From Bacillota bacterium (GTDB taxonomy: Bacteria > Bacillota > Clostridia > Lachnospirales > Lachnospiraceae), in NCBI GenBank assembly GCA_023402845.1, contig JAEYFP010000038.1:18218-82217 (forward strand): a stretch of DNA of 64,000 nt. The letters are read 5' to 3'. Numbering within the stretch: the first letter of the stretch is position 1; each line of letters starts with the position of its first letter. This document shows, one piece after another, positions 24,524 to 32,711 of the stretch. Under the pieces are notes generated by a model. That model did not search any database. It was given only the letters and a program-made list of their open reading frames with translations, and was not told the DNA's origin. A program made the translations under genes and the position numbers.

Positions 24524-25936
24524 ATGGATTATTCTGATAAATTGACGGAAACGGTATGGAATTTTATTCGAAAGCATAAAATGATTGAAAGCGGCGATAC
24601 GGTCGTTGTCGGTGTGTCGGGAGGGGCAGATTCTGTCTGCCTTCTCTTTATGCTGAAAGAAGTGCGGGAACTTCTGCCTTTTAACCTTATGGTGGTTCAT
24701 GTGGAGCACGGCATTAGAGGTGAGGCATCCAGACAGGACGCTCAATTTGTAGAAAAGCTTTGTGAGAGGCTTTCCGTCCCGTTTCAGTTGTTTGAGGAGG
24801 ATGTACCGGAAACGGCAAAAATGGAAAAGCTTTCTTTAGAGGAAGCCGGCCGGCTTGTAAGATACCGCGCGTTTGAAAAAGCGGCAGCCCCGTATCCGGC
24901 AGCCAAAATTGCGGTGGCACATCACAGGAATGATCAAGCTGAAACCGTGTTGTTTCATATGATCCGGGGCAGTGGACTGAAAGGTTTGGGCGGGATGTCT
25001 CCTGTGCGGGAAACTATCATCCGTCCGCTTCTTTGTATAGGCAGAAATGAAATTGAGCATTATTTAGAAGAGAGAAAGATCGGTCACTGTACGGACATGA
25101 CAAACGGGGAACTTATTTACTCTCGTAATCTGTTGAGAAATAAGGCGATTCCGGCGCTGGAAGAAATCCAGGAGGCTGCGGCGGTGCACATTGCACAGGT
25201 GGCGGATGAAGTGCGGGAGGCTGAGGGCTATCTTGCGAATCAGGCACGGAAGCTTTCTGAAAAGGCCGTTCGAAAAGAGGGGCAGGGCTTTGCGGTTTCT
25301 GTCAGGGCACTTTGTGAAGAAGAAGCGGTGATCCGGCGTTATCTGATAAAAAATGTGCTGCGGGAATTGTTTGGGGAATGGAAGGATCTTACGCGAACGC
25401 ATATCGATGAAATTTTATCGCTGTGCGGAAAATCGTCCGGGAAAGAAATTTATCTTCCGAAGGATCGGACTGCGGTGCGCTTGAAAGAGGAAATTTATAT
25501 AGGACCCAGACTTAAAAATCCGGAGGAGGCACCTCCTTTTCAGGAGATTTTAGTAAATATAGAAAAAAAAACAGAGATTGCGAACGGATGCTGCGTTGTA
25601 TGCAGCATTTTGGATGCGGAAAAAGTCAAAGATATTCCGCAAAATACCTATACGAAATGGTTGGATTATGATAAAATAAAAAATAGTCTGTTTATTCGAA
25701 CCCGAAGAGAGCAGGATTATCTGTATCTGGACGGTACACTTGGGAAACAGAAGCTGAAAAACTATTTTATCAATAAAAAAATACCGAAGGAAGAACGCGG
25801 CAGAGTGCTGCTTCTTGCTGAGGGGCATGAAATTATATGGATCATCGGCTACCGCATCAGCGGGCGGTTCAAGGTTACGGAGCAGACAAAACGTATTTTA
25901 AAAATACAGGTTATCGGAGGATTATATGATGAGTGA
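24524..25936 (+). CDS. tilS: tRNA(Ile)-lysidine synthetase
   Basis: The protein of about 470 residues has the PP-loop ATP motif 'VVGVSGGADSVCLLFML' near the N-terminus, then 'VHVEHGIRGEASRQDAQF' and 'VAHHRNDQAETVLFHMIRGSGLKGLGGM', all typical of TilS. The enzyme converts C34 of the Ile CAU anticodon to lysidine and is essential. The C-terminal TilS substrate domain ends 'WIIGYRISGRFKVTEQTKRIL'. I prefer the ATG at 24524, which has GGAGAA before it, over the one at 24509. The end overlaps hpt by 11 bp. Confidence 0.95.
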   Translation: MDYSDKLTETVWNFIRKHKMIESGDTVVVGVSGGADSVCLLFMLKEVRELLPFNLMVVHVEHGIRGEASRQDAQFVEKLCERLSVPFQLFEEDVPETAKMEKLSLEEAGRLVRYRAFEKAAAPYPAAKIAVAHHRNDQAETVLFHMIRGSGLKGLGGMSPVRETIIRPLLCIGRNEIEHYLEERKIGHCTDMTNGELIYSRNLLRNKAIPALEEIQEAAAVHIAQVADEVREAEGYLANQARKLSEKAVRKEGQGFAVSVRALCEEEAVIRRYLIKNVLRELFGEWKDLTRTHIDEILSLCGKSSGKEIYLPKDRTAVRLKEEIYIGPRLKNPEEAPPFQEILVNIEKKTEIANGCCVVCSILDAEKVKDIPQNTYTKWLDYDKIKNSLFIRTRREQDYLYLDGTLGKQKLKNYFINKKIPKEERGRVLLLAEGHEIIWIIGYRISGRFKVTEQTKRILKIQVIGGLYDE

Positions 25937-26453
25937 AAAGATCAAGGTCATGCTGGATGAACAGCGGGTCGACCGGAGAATTCAGGAAATTGGAGAAAAA
26001 ATCAGCAAGGATTATGAAGGAAGAAGCGTGCATCTTGTATGCGTATTAAAAGGAGGCACCTTTTTCATGTGCGAGCTTGCAAAGAGGATCACCATTCCGG
26101 TATCGATTGACTTTATGTCGGTTTCCAGCTATGGAAATGAAACAGAATCGAGCGGCGTTGTAAGAATTGTAAAGGATCTTGATGAGCCGCTGAAGGATAA
26201 GCATGTAATTGTTGTTGAGGATATTATAGATTCAGGAAGAACACTGAGTTATTTATTGAATATATTAAAGGAACGCGGACCTGCAAGTTTGTCTCTTTGT
26301 ACACTGCTTGACAAGCCGGAGAGGCGTGTTGCAGATGTGGCTGTGGATTATACGGGATTTGAAATTCCCGATGAGTTTGTTGTGGGATATGGACTGGATT
26401 ACGCGCAAAAATATAGAAATCTGCCATATATCGGCGTTGTGGAAATGGAATAG
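25926..26453 (+). CDS. hpt: Hypoxanthine phosphoribosyltransferase
   Basis: The 175-residue enzyme salvages hypoxanthine and guanine to IMP and GMP using PRPP. The PRPP-binding motif 'VIVVEDIIDSGRTL' and the flexible-loop motif 'VSSYGNETESSG' are intact. Its start lies within the last codons of tilS, with GGAGG 5 nt before the first ATG. The order tilS-hpt-ftsH is conserved in Firmicutes. Confidence 0.96.
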   Translation: MMSEKIKVMLDEQRVDRRIQEIGEKISKDYEGRSVHLVCVLKGGTFFMCELAKRITIPVSIDFMSVSSYGNETESSGVVRIVKDLDEPLKDKHVIVVEDIIDSGRTLSYLLNILKERGPASLSLCTLLDKPERRVADVAVDYTGFEIPDEFVVGYGLDYAQKYRNLPYIGVVEME

Positions 26454-26524
26454 GATAATACCGTGACGGAGAAAAGAATGATTCATAAAAGGAAATTATG
26501 TCAAAGACAGGAGGGAGGTTCATT

Positions 26525-28339
26525 GTGAACAAAGGAAATAAAGGTCTTGGATTTTATGTATTATTAATTGCCCTGTTTCTTTTTATGGTGTTGATTTGGC
26601 GGGAAATGTGGACGGACAGAGAGGAATATATTACCTATTCGGAATTTACGGAAAGCCTTGATGGCGACCAGATCATGTCGATCAATATCGTGCAGAACGG
26701 GGAGGTTCCTACGGGTGTCATTGAGATGATGCTCCGTAACGGAGAAGAGAAATATCTTTATGTCTCCGATGTCAATAAGATTGAAGATGTTTTAAAAGAA
26801 AAGTTTCCGGCATACTCTATGGAGGATGTCCGGCGGGAAAACTGGTTTATGAGCTATATGCTGCCGGGCCTGCTGATATTCGGGGCTATGGCGGTTGTGT
26901 TTGTTTATATGAATAACCAGGCCGGTGCGGGCGGCAGCGGCGGAAAGGTCATGAATTTTGGAAAGAGCCGCGCGAAACTGTCCTCGGATGATAATAAAAT
27001 GACATTTAAGGATGTGGCCGGTCTTGATGAAGAGAAGGATGAGCTGAAGGAAATTGTAGATTTTTTAAAGGCGCCGAAAAAATACATTCAAGTAGGTGCA
27101 AGAATTCCGAAGGGAGTTATCCTCGTAGGCCCTCCCGGAACCGGCAAGACGCTCCTTGCAAAAGCAGTTGCAGGGGAAGCGGGTGTGCCGTTTTTCAGCA
27201 TTTCCGGTTCTGATTTTGTAGAGATGTTTGTCGGTGTCGGTGCTTCCAGGGTGCGTGATTTGTTTGCGGAGGCAAAGAAGAGTACACCGTGTATTATTTT
27301 TATCGACGAAATAGATGCCGTTGCGAGACGAAGAGGCACCGGTATGGGCGGCGGACATGATGAACGCGAACAGACACTGAACCAGTTACTTGTGGAAATG
27401 GATGGTTTTGGAGTTAACGAAGGCATTATTGTCATGGCTGCGACAAACCGTGTGGATATTCTTGATCCCGCAATTTTGCGTCCGGGACGTTTTGACAGAA
27501 AGGTTGGTGTCGGAACGCCGGATATTAAGGGACGAGCGGATATATTAAGAGTGCATTCCAAAAACAAGCCTTTGGCGGAGGATGTGGATATCGAACAGGT
27601 TGCCCGCACCACGGCGGGATTTACCGGCGCGGATCTGGAAAATCTGATGAATGAGGCTGCCATCTATGCGGCTCGTGAGGACAGAGGGTTTATTAAGCAG
27701 GAGGACATTAAAAGAGCCTTTGTAAAGGTCGGCATCGGCGCGGAAAAGAAGAGCAGGGTTGTTTCCGAAAAGGAAAAGAAGATTACGGCTTATCACGAGG
27801 CGGGTCATGCGATATTATTCCATTGCCTGCCGGACGTCGGCCCGGTTTATTCCGTTTCGATTATTCCTACCGGTATGGGTGCTGCGGGTTATACAATGCC
27901 GCTGCCGGAAAAGGATGAGATGTTTAATACAAAGGGCAGGATGTTACAGGATATTGTTGTTTCTCTTGGCGGCCGTGTTGCGGAAGCGCTTATTTTTGAT
28001 GACATTACAACGGGTGCATCCTCGGATATCAAGCAGGCGACAAAGACCGCAAAAAGTATGGTCACAAAGTATGGAATGTCGGATGCTATCGGCGTCATCT
28101 GCTATGATAACGATGATGACGAGGTATTTATCGGCCGAGATCTGGCTCATACGAGAGGCTACAGTGAGTCTGTGGCCGGTGAAATAGACAGAGAAGTAAA
28201 AAAGATTATCAGCGATTGCTATCAACGCGCAGAATCCATTATTAAGGATCATGAGTCTATTTTGCACAAGTGCGCTGCGTTGCTGCTTGAGAAGGAAAAG
28301 ATCGGCAGAGACGAGTTTGAGGCGCTGTTTGAGGGTTGA
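26525..28339 (+). CDS. ftsH: ATP-dependent membrane zinc metalloprotease FtsH
   Basis: The 604-residue protein has two membrane segments (near residues 9-28 and 112-130) around a small external domain. The AAA+ module follows with Walker A 'VGPPGTGKT' near residue 200, Walker B 'CIIFIDEIDAV' and the second region of homology. The protease has the zinc motif HEAGH near residue 423. It degrades misfolded membrane proteins and regulators. I chose the GTG at 26525, which follows AGGAGGGAGG by 7 nt; the ATG at 26498 has no site and lengthens the N-terminus. Confidence 0.97.
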   Translation: MNKGNKGLGFYVLLIALFLFMVLIWREMWTDREEYITYSEFTESLDGDQIMSINIVQNGEVPTGVIEMMLRNGEEKYLYVSDVNKIEDVLKEKFPAYSMEDVRRENWFMSYMLPGLLIFGAMAVVFVYMNNQAGAGGSGGKVMNFGKSRAKLSSDDNKMTFKDVAGLDEEKDELKEIVDFLKAPKKYIQVGARIPKGVILVGPPGTGKTLLAKAVAGEAGVPFFSISGSDFVEMFVGVGASRVRDLFAEAKKSTPCIIFIDEIDAVARRRGTGMGGGHDEREQTLNQLLVEMDGFGVNEGIIVMAATNRVDILDPAILRPGRFDRKVGVGTPDIKGRADILRVHSKNKPLAEDVDIEQVARTTAGFTGADLENLMNEAAIYAAREDRGFIKQEDIKRAFVKVGIGAEKKSRVVSEKEKKITAYHEAGHAILFHCLPDVGPVYSVSIIPTGMGAAGYTMPLPEKDEMFNTKGRMLQDIVVSLGGRVAEALIFDDITTGASSDIKQATKTAKSMVTKYGMSDAIGVICYDNDDDEVFIGRDLAHTRGYSESVAGEIDREVKKIISDCYQRAESIIKDHESILHKCAALLLEKEKIGRDEFEALFEG

Positions 28340-28410
28340 TTTGTGCATAATAAACAAAAAAGGAACATCAATTTTGTAAAGTTTGTGCATCCTAAGTCTA
28401 GATTTTAGAA

Positions 28411-28447
28411 GGGGGCAATGCTACAATACTTCTTGTAACCCCCCCCC
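28411..28447 (+). repeat. GC-stem hairpin ending in a run of nine C
   Basis: GGGGG (28411-28415) and the C run (28439-28447), with an inner TACAA/TTGTA stem, fold into a hairpin after ftsH. The C9 tract could slip during replication. No U tract follows, so it is not a standard terminator. Confidence 0.45.
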
Positions 28448-28455
28448 AATACATT

Positions 28456-28474
28456 GTATAGTTTTTAACTATAC
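28456..28474. promoter_or_regulatory. 8-bp perfect dyad GTATAGTT-ttt-AACTATAC
   Basis: It lies between ftsH and its terminator. A close relative (one base different in the 7-bp arms) occupies the promoter spacer of the PFOR gene at 14345-14361, so it may be a shared protein-binding site. Confidence 0.35.
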
Positions 28475-28500
28475 CCCATAAGAAAGAAATACCTTCTCCA

Positions 28501-28534
28501 AAAAAGACAGCATTCGTGAGGCTGTCTTTTTTAT
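28501..28534 (+). terminator. Intrinsic terminator after ftsH
   Basis: AAAAAGACAGC pairs perfectly with GCTGTCTTTTT around a 9-nt loop, followed by more T. Confidence 0.9.
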
Positions 28535-28679
28535 TTCATAGCATAGACTTTGTCAATAGAATAGTCCTTGTTTTAAACAGAAATTTTTTTGTATGAAATG
28601 ACCATTTTTCCATACAGTATAAAGAAGTTAGAACCTGTTTTTGAGGAACACTACATTTGGTAGCAGATGTGATAAGCGC

Positions 28680-28708
28680 TTGTATATCAAGTATGAAGAT
28701 TGTATAAT
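28680..28708 (+). promoter_or_regulatory. Promoter of the GH13 gene
   Basis: TTGTAT (28680-28685), 17 bp, TATAAT (28703-28708). It leaves a leader of about 85 nt. From 28535 to 28679 nothing is recognised. Confidence 0.6.
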
Positions 28709-28800
28709 AAAAAGAAGCGAAATCGGCTGCCTTGGGGAGTGGCTTTGTAATGAGGAAGCAGGTATTTTCGCATCACAGTAATGATAAAAGGAGTTGTACC

Positions 28801-30897
28801 ATGGATTCCCAGCATTTTGTTTCGGAATATGAGAAAGGGATGTATTTGTCAAGTATGCGCCCTTTATTAAATAAAAGAGCTTTATTCTGCGATTATTCGG
28901 AAGATTATATTATCCCAATGGAACCAAGCCCTTATGGCTTGGTGAAGCTTCGTTTCAGAACGGCAAAAAATAATGCGGATTATGTATTTTTGATCTGCAA
29001 CGGGGAGCGGCTCTTGATGGAGAAGACAGAGTCCTTCAATGATTTCGATTATTACGAATATGAGTGTCAGGCGGAAAATGAACCGCTCACCTATTATTTT
29101 GAAATATGCTGCGGTAAGCTGAACTGTTACTATAATTTAAAAGGCCCGTCCAAAAGTGTTGATGAGGTCTATCATTTTAAATTGTATCCGGGCTTTAAAA
29201 CGCCTGACTGGGCAAAGGGCGCGGTTATGTACCAGATTTATGTCGACCGGTTCTGCAACGGCGACCCGGGCAACGATGTGGAGACGAATGAATATTGTTA
29301 TATTGGCGAGGGAACCGTCCGTGTCGAGGAATGGAATAAATATCCGGCTGCAATGGGTGTGCGGGAATTTTACGGCGGGGACCTGAAGGGAGTCATAGAG
29401 AAGCTTGATTATTTGAGCGGTCTGGGGATCGAAGTGATTTATTTTAATCCCCTGTTTGTGTCACCTTCCAATCATAAATATGATATTCAGGATTACGACT
29501 ATATTGATCCGCATATCGGCAGGATTGTGGATGAACAGGGAGAGCTGCTTGGCCCGGATCAGCATGAAAACCGGTTTGCAACGAAATATATTAACCGGGT
29601 AACCAATAAAAAGAATCTTGAGGCCAGTAACGCACTGTTTATCGAACTGGTGGAGGAGGCCCATAAAAGAGGAATCAGGGTCATTCTTGACGGTGTTTTT
29701 AATCACTGCGGCTCGTTTAACAAATGGATGGACCGTGAGCGGATTTACGAACCCTCCAAGGAATATGAAAAAGGTGCCTTTGTGGCGGCGGACAGTCCTT
29801 ACAGAAGTTTTTTCAAGTTTTCTTCCGGAAATTGGCCTTATAATACCTCTTATGACGGCTGGTGGGGACATGATACGCTCCCGAAGCTGGATTACGAGGA
29901 TTCCCCGCAGCTATACGAATACATGCTGCAAATTGCGAGAAAATGGGTTTCTCCTCCCTTTAATGCGGATGGCTGGCGTCTTGATGTGGCGGCGGATTTG
30001 GGATATGGATCGGAGACAAATCATAAGTTTTGGAAGGATTTCAGGCGAGCCGTAAAGGAGGCAAATCCGGAGGCAATTATTATTGCAGAGCATTATGGGG
30101 ACCCTTCGGCATGGCTGAAGGGAGATGAGTGGGATACGATCATGAACTATGATGCGTTTATGGAGCCGGTAACATGGTTTTTGACCGGCATGCAAAAGCA
30201 CAGTGATGATTATCGAGAGGATCTGCGCGGAAATGCGGGATTTTTCTGGAGTATGATGTGTGCAAATATGGCGAAGTTTACGTCTCCTTCTCTGTTTGTT
30301 TCGATGAATGAGCTGTCAAACCATGATCATTCCCGGTTTTTGACGCGTACGAACCGGGTTGTGGGACGCGTAGGCAATAAGGGTCCGGAGGCGGCCGACC
30401 ACGGAGTGAATAAGGCGGTATTTCGGGAAGCGGTTCTGATTCAAATGACATGGGTGGGTGCGCCGACGATCTATTATGGAGATGAAGCCGGCGTCTGCGG
30501 CTTTACCGATCCGGACAACAGGAGAACCTATCCATGGGGAAGAGAGGATACGGAGCTGATCCGCTTTCATAGAGAAATGATCCGCATCCATAAGGAAAAT
30601 CGGGAATTAAAGGCCGGTTCCGGCAAAATGCTGCTGTCCGACTATAATATTCTTGCTTTCGGGCGTTTTACCAGATCGGATCAATGCATTGTGGTTGTGA
30701 ATAACAATGATTGCGAAAAGAAAATAGAAATGAAGGTATGGGACATTGGTGTGCCGAGAGAGGCTTCTGCAGTTTGCCTGATGTATACAGATGAAAACGG
30801 TTTTCATACGAGAGCGGAGGAATATGCGGTGGCAAATGGTAGACTGAATTTGACACTGCCGGCAACTGCAGCTGTTGTCTTGAAAATAAAAGCCTGA
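28801..30897 (+). CDS. Glycoside hydrolase family 13 (neopullulanase/cyclomaltodextrinase type)
   Basis: The 698-residue protein (ATG at 28801, 7 nt after AAAGGAG) has a beta-sandwich N-domain (residues ~1-135) and a GH13 barrel. Conserved regions are 'ILDGVFNHCG', 'ADGWRLDVAADLG' (nucleophile Asp395), 'IIAEHYGD' (acid/base Glu430) and 'ELSNHDHSR' (Asp509). The N-domain and the lack of a signal peptide point to an intracellular maltodextrin, cyclodextrin or pullulan hydrolase. It stands alone behind its own promoter. Confidence 0.93.
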   Translation: MDSQHFVSEYEKGMYLSSMRPLLNKRALFCDYSEDYIIPMEPSPYGLVKLRFRTAKNNADYVFLICNGERLLMEKTESFNDFDYYEYECQAENEPLTYYFEICCGKLNCYYNLKGPSKSVDEVYHFKLYPGFKTPDWAKGAVMYQIYVDRFCNGDPGNDVETNEYCYIGEGTVRVEEWNKYPAAMGVREFYGGDLKGVIEKLDYLSGLGIEVIYFNPLFVSPSNHKYDIQDYDYIDPHIGRIVDEQGELLGPDQHENRFATKYINRVTNKKNLEASNALFIELVEEAHKRGIRVILDGVFNHCGSFNKWMDRERIYEPSKEYEKGAFVAADSPYRSFFKFSSGNWPYNTSYDGWWGHDTLPKLDYEDSPQLYEYMLQIARKWVSPPFNADGWRLDVAADLGYGSETNHKFWKDFRRAVKEANPEAIIIAEHYGDPSAWLKGDEWDTIMNYDAFMEPVTWFLTGMQKHSDDYREDLRGNAGFFWSMMCANMAKFTSPSLFVSMNELSNHDHSRFLTRTNRVVGRVGNKGPEAADHGVNKAVFREAVLIQMTWVGAPTIYYGDEAGVCGFTDPDNRRTYPWGREDTELIRFHREMIRIHKENRELKAGSGKMLLSDYNILAFGRFTRSDQCIVVVNNNDCEKKIEMKVWDIGVPREASAVCLMYTDENGFHTRAEEYAVANGRLNLTLPATAAVVLKIKA

Positions 30898-31022
30898 GTA
30901 TACCGCCGGATATCAAAGGAAAAATAGAAATATGAAAATAATTGAACCAAAAGCAAAAGAATGTGTTATGATAAAATTTAAGAAAATAGCGGGTGATAAA
31001 GTTGAGATTGATGGAGTTTAAG

Positions 31023-31256
31023 ATGGAACGGCACGGATTGCTCACGGAAGGGCAGCATATTACCGTGACGGAGGGTATTCTTCCTGTGAGTTGTTATTAT
31101 ACGATTGATCCGTCGCTTGCGATGTCTGCCAACTACCCGTTTCGGGAACGGCTGAAAACAAAAGAAGGCATCGTAAAAAGTATAGAAGAAAAGCCGCGTG
31201 GATACTACGTGACAGTGGCTTTTGAGGAGCCGGGTGAACCGGATAATTTTACATAA
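31023..31256 (+). CDS. Small protein of unknown function
   Basis: This reading frame gives 77 residues from the ATG at 31023 (GGAG 6 nt upstream), or 81 from the ATG at 31011. It includes 'HGLLTEGQHITVTEGILPVSCYY' and ends 'RGYYVTVAFEEPGEPDNFT', with even codon use and alternating strand-like segments that suggest a small beta-rich soluble domain. I do not recognise the family. It lies between the GH13 gene and the tRNA promoter. Confidence 0.6.
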   Translation: MERHGLLTEGQHITVTEGILPVSCYYTIDPSLAMSANYPFRERLKTKEGIVKSIEEKPRGYYVTVAFEEPGEPDNFT

Positions 31257-31300
31257 AATGTAATCCAAAACAAAAAAATAAAAAAAAATGAAAAAATTGC

Positions 31301-31329
31301 TTGCCAAAATGTCTGGGAATGTATATAAT
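31301..31329 (+). promoter_or_regulatory. Promoter of the tRNA-Phe/tRNA-Gly transcript
   Basis: TTGCCA (31301-31306), 17 bp, TATAAT (31324-31329). It lies over 330 bp before the first tRNA, so the transcript would carry the tandem repeat as its leader. Confidence 0.6.
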
Positions 31330-31346
31330 AGCATTTGCGAGTGCCA

Positions 31347-31640
31347 AATGGTTTACCGGTGGTAAGACGCGCAAATGTCATCTTCAAAAACTTCGTTTTT
31401 TCGATGACCGTTTGATTTGCAAATGCAAATCAAACCTGTCCTTCACAAAAATGTTTATGAAAGTAAACTACCAATGCATTTTTGTAAGGCCTGAATGGTT
31501 TACCGGTGGTAAGACGCGCAAATGTCATCTTCAAAAACTTCGTTTTTTCGATGACCGTTTGATTTGCAAATGCAAATCAAACCTGTTCCTCACAAAATCG
31601 CTTATGAAAGCAAGCTTTCAACACGTTTTTGTAAGGCCCG
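31347..31640 (+). repeat. Two tandem 147-bp copies of a structured element
   Basis: Copies span 31347-31493 and 31494-31640. The first 93 bases are identical. The remaining 54 differ but keep the ability to fold. Each copy can form three hairpins: GTCATC/GATGAC with AAAAAC/GTTTTT inside; a 12-bp dyad GTTTGATTTGCA/TGCAAATCAAAC; and a terminal stem. In the terminal stem, copy 1 pairs ACAAAAATG with CATTTTTGT, and copy 2 pairs ACAAAATCG with CGTTTTTGT, so a T-A pair has become C-G; the inner stem changes GTTT/AAAC to GCTT/AAGC. A further hairpin (ATTTGC/GCAAAT, 31645-31660) follows, just before tRNA-Phe. Confidence 0.8.
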
Positions 31641-31666
31641 TGATATTTGCGCTAGCAAATTTATTC

Positions 31667-31739
<73 letters not shown>

Positions 31740-31743
31740 CTTT

Positions 31744-31814
31744 GCAGGTGTAGTTCAATGGTAGAACACTAGCCTTCCAAGCTAGATACGTGGGTTCGAT
31801 TCCCATCACCTGCT
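31744..31814 (+). tRNA. tRNA-Gly (TCC)
   Basis: A 71-nt cloverleaf: acceptor GCAGGTG/CACCTGC, D stem GTTC/GAAC, anticodon loop CTTCCAA in a CTAGC/GCTAG stem, T loop TTCGATT. It lies 4 nt after tRNA-Phe on the same transcript. CCA is not encoded. Confidence 0.97.
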
Positions 31815-31867
31815 TTATGATATGATTGCTGTCCGGCTGGAGGCTGAATGACAGCTGGTATCATAAA
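31814..31867 (+). repeat. Two-stem hairpin after tRNA-Gly(TCC)
   Basis: TTTATGATA (31814-31822) pairs with TATCATAAA (31859-31867), and inside it GCTGTC pairs with GACAGC. It may end the first tRNA transcript or direct 3' processing; no U run follows. Confidence 0.5.
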
Positions 31868-31884
31868 ATGTACCGCACTTGATA

Positions 31885-31913
31885 TTGACAAACAAAGACG
31901 GTTTTGTTAATAT
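31885..31913 (+). promoter_or_regulatory. Promoter of tRNA-Gly(GCC)
   Basis: Consensus TTGACA (31885-31890), 17 bp, TAATAT (31908-31913), about 35 bp before the tRNA. Confidence 0.7.
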
Positions 31914-31947
31914 AAATGATGTGACTTTCAATTGTATAGGTAATTAT

Positions 31948-32019
31948 GCACGAGTGGCTCAGTGGTGGAGTATCGCCTTGCCAAGGCGAGGGTCGCGGGT
32001 TCGAATCCCGTCTCGTGCT
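31948..32019 (+). tRNA. tRNA-Gly (GCC)
   Basis: A 72-nt cloverleaf: acceptor GCACGAG/CTCGTGC, D stem GCTC/GAGT, anticodon loop TTGCCAA in a TCGCC/GGCGA stem, T loop TTCGAAT. It has its own promoter. CCA is not encoded. Confidence 0.97.
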
Positions 32020-32030
32020 CTTGTAAAATC

Positions 32031-32065
32031 ATCGCTAATCCTTATTGAGGGTTGGCGATTTTTAT
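32031..32065 (+). terminator. Intrinsic terminator of tRNA-Gly(GCC)
   Basis: ATCGCTAATCC pairs with GGGTTGGCGAT (two G-T pairs) around a 7-nt loop, followed by TTTTATT. Confidence 0.8.
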
Positions 32066-32102
32066 TATAAAGAAAATTCCTTCGACTTTCCTTTATAATA
32101 AA
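32061..32102. repeat. 12-bp perfect inverted repeat after the tRNA terminator
   Basis: TTTATTATAAAG (32061-32072) and CTTTATAATAAA (32091-32102) with an 18-nt loop overlap the T run of the terminator. It may act as a second stop on either strand. Confidence 0.5.
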
Positions 32103-32126
32103 TTTTATGCGCAGCTACGCGCGCAG

Positions 32127-32189
32127 AACAAAAGCTGTGCTGTCGGAGTATTTGGCGGCGAGAGTGGGCGAAGCACACTTTTGTTTTTT
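32127..32189 (+). terminator. Terminator-like hairpin before the ModE-like gene
   Basis: AACAAAAG-TGTGCT (32127-32141, one bulged C) pairs with AGCACACTTTTGTT (32172-32185), then TTTT. A further dyad, TTCTCCTG/CAGGAGAA, follows to 32213. Apart from these hairpins, 32066-32261 has no gene. Confidence 0.5.
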
Positions 32190-32261
32190 CTCCTGTTTTC
32201 GTATGCAGGAGAAGGATATCCCGAACTGTGTGTATGTGTATAGAAAGAGGAGGATGAGGAT

Positions 32262-32615
32262 ATGGACAATGAAAGACAGCTTTTTTATCATATGCGGCTT
32301 CGGGTGTATCGGCACGAAAGGAATTTTGGACCGGGAGTGGCGGAGCTGATGCAGCTTGTCAGGGAAAAGGGTTCTTTGTCTGCTGCGGTGAAGGAAATGC
32401 ATATGGCCTACTCCAAGGCGTGGAAAATTATCAAGCTGGCCGAGGAAGATTTGGGCTTTACACTGATGGAGGGGCAAAGCGGCGGCAAACACGGAGGAAA
32501 AACTGTCCTGACAAAAGAAGGAGAGGAATTTCTTGACAAATATCATGCATTTGTGAGAGAATCACAGGAAGAAGTGAATAGGATTTTTTACAGGCATTTT
32601 CCGATGCCCATTTAA
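32262..32615 (+). CDS. ModE-like winged-helix regulator (DNA-binding domain only)
   Basis: The 117-residue protein matches the N-terminal LysR-like winged helix of ModE: 'VAELMQLVREKGSLSAAVKEMHMAYSKAWKIIK' region followed by 'GGKHGGKTVLTKEGEEFLDKY'. Full ModE proteins also carry molybdate-binding MOP domains of about 140 residues; these are absent, as in many one-domain clostridial homologues. It lies 96 bp before a ModA-like gene, so it probably controls it. How it would sense molybdate without MOP domains is unclear. GAGGAGGATGAGG precedes the ATG. Confidence 0.85.
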   Translation: MDNERQLFYHMRLRVYRHERNFGPGVAELMQLVREKGSLSAAVKEMHMAYSKAWKIIKLAEEDLGFTLMEGQSGGKHGGKTVLTKEGEEFLDKYHAFVRESQEEVNRIFYRHFPMPI

Positions 32616-32711
32616 ACGGGTAGGAAAAGGAGAGAATCGAGCGGGATCCCTGCTCGATTATTCCGGCAAATCGTACATCTCGTACGAGAATAACGAAAAG
32701 GAGAGGACGTC

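Noticed and set aside
31347..31640. CRISPR-like array
   Set aside because: Only two long copies adjoin each other directly with no unique spacers and no cas genes nearby.
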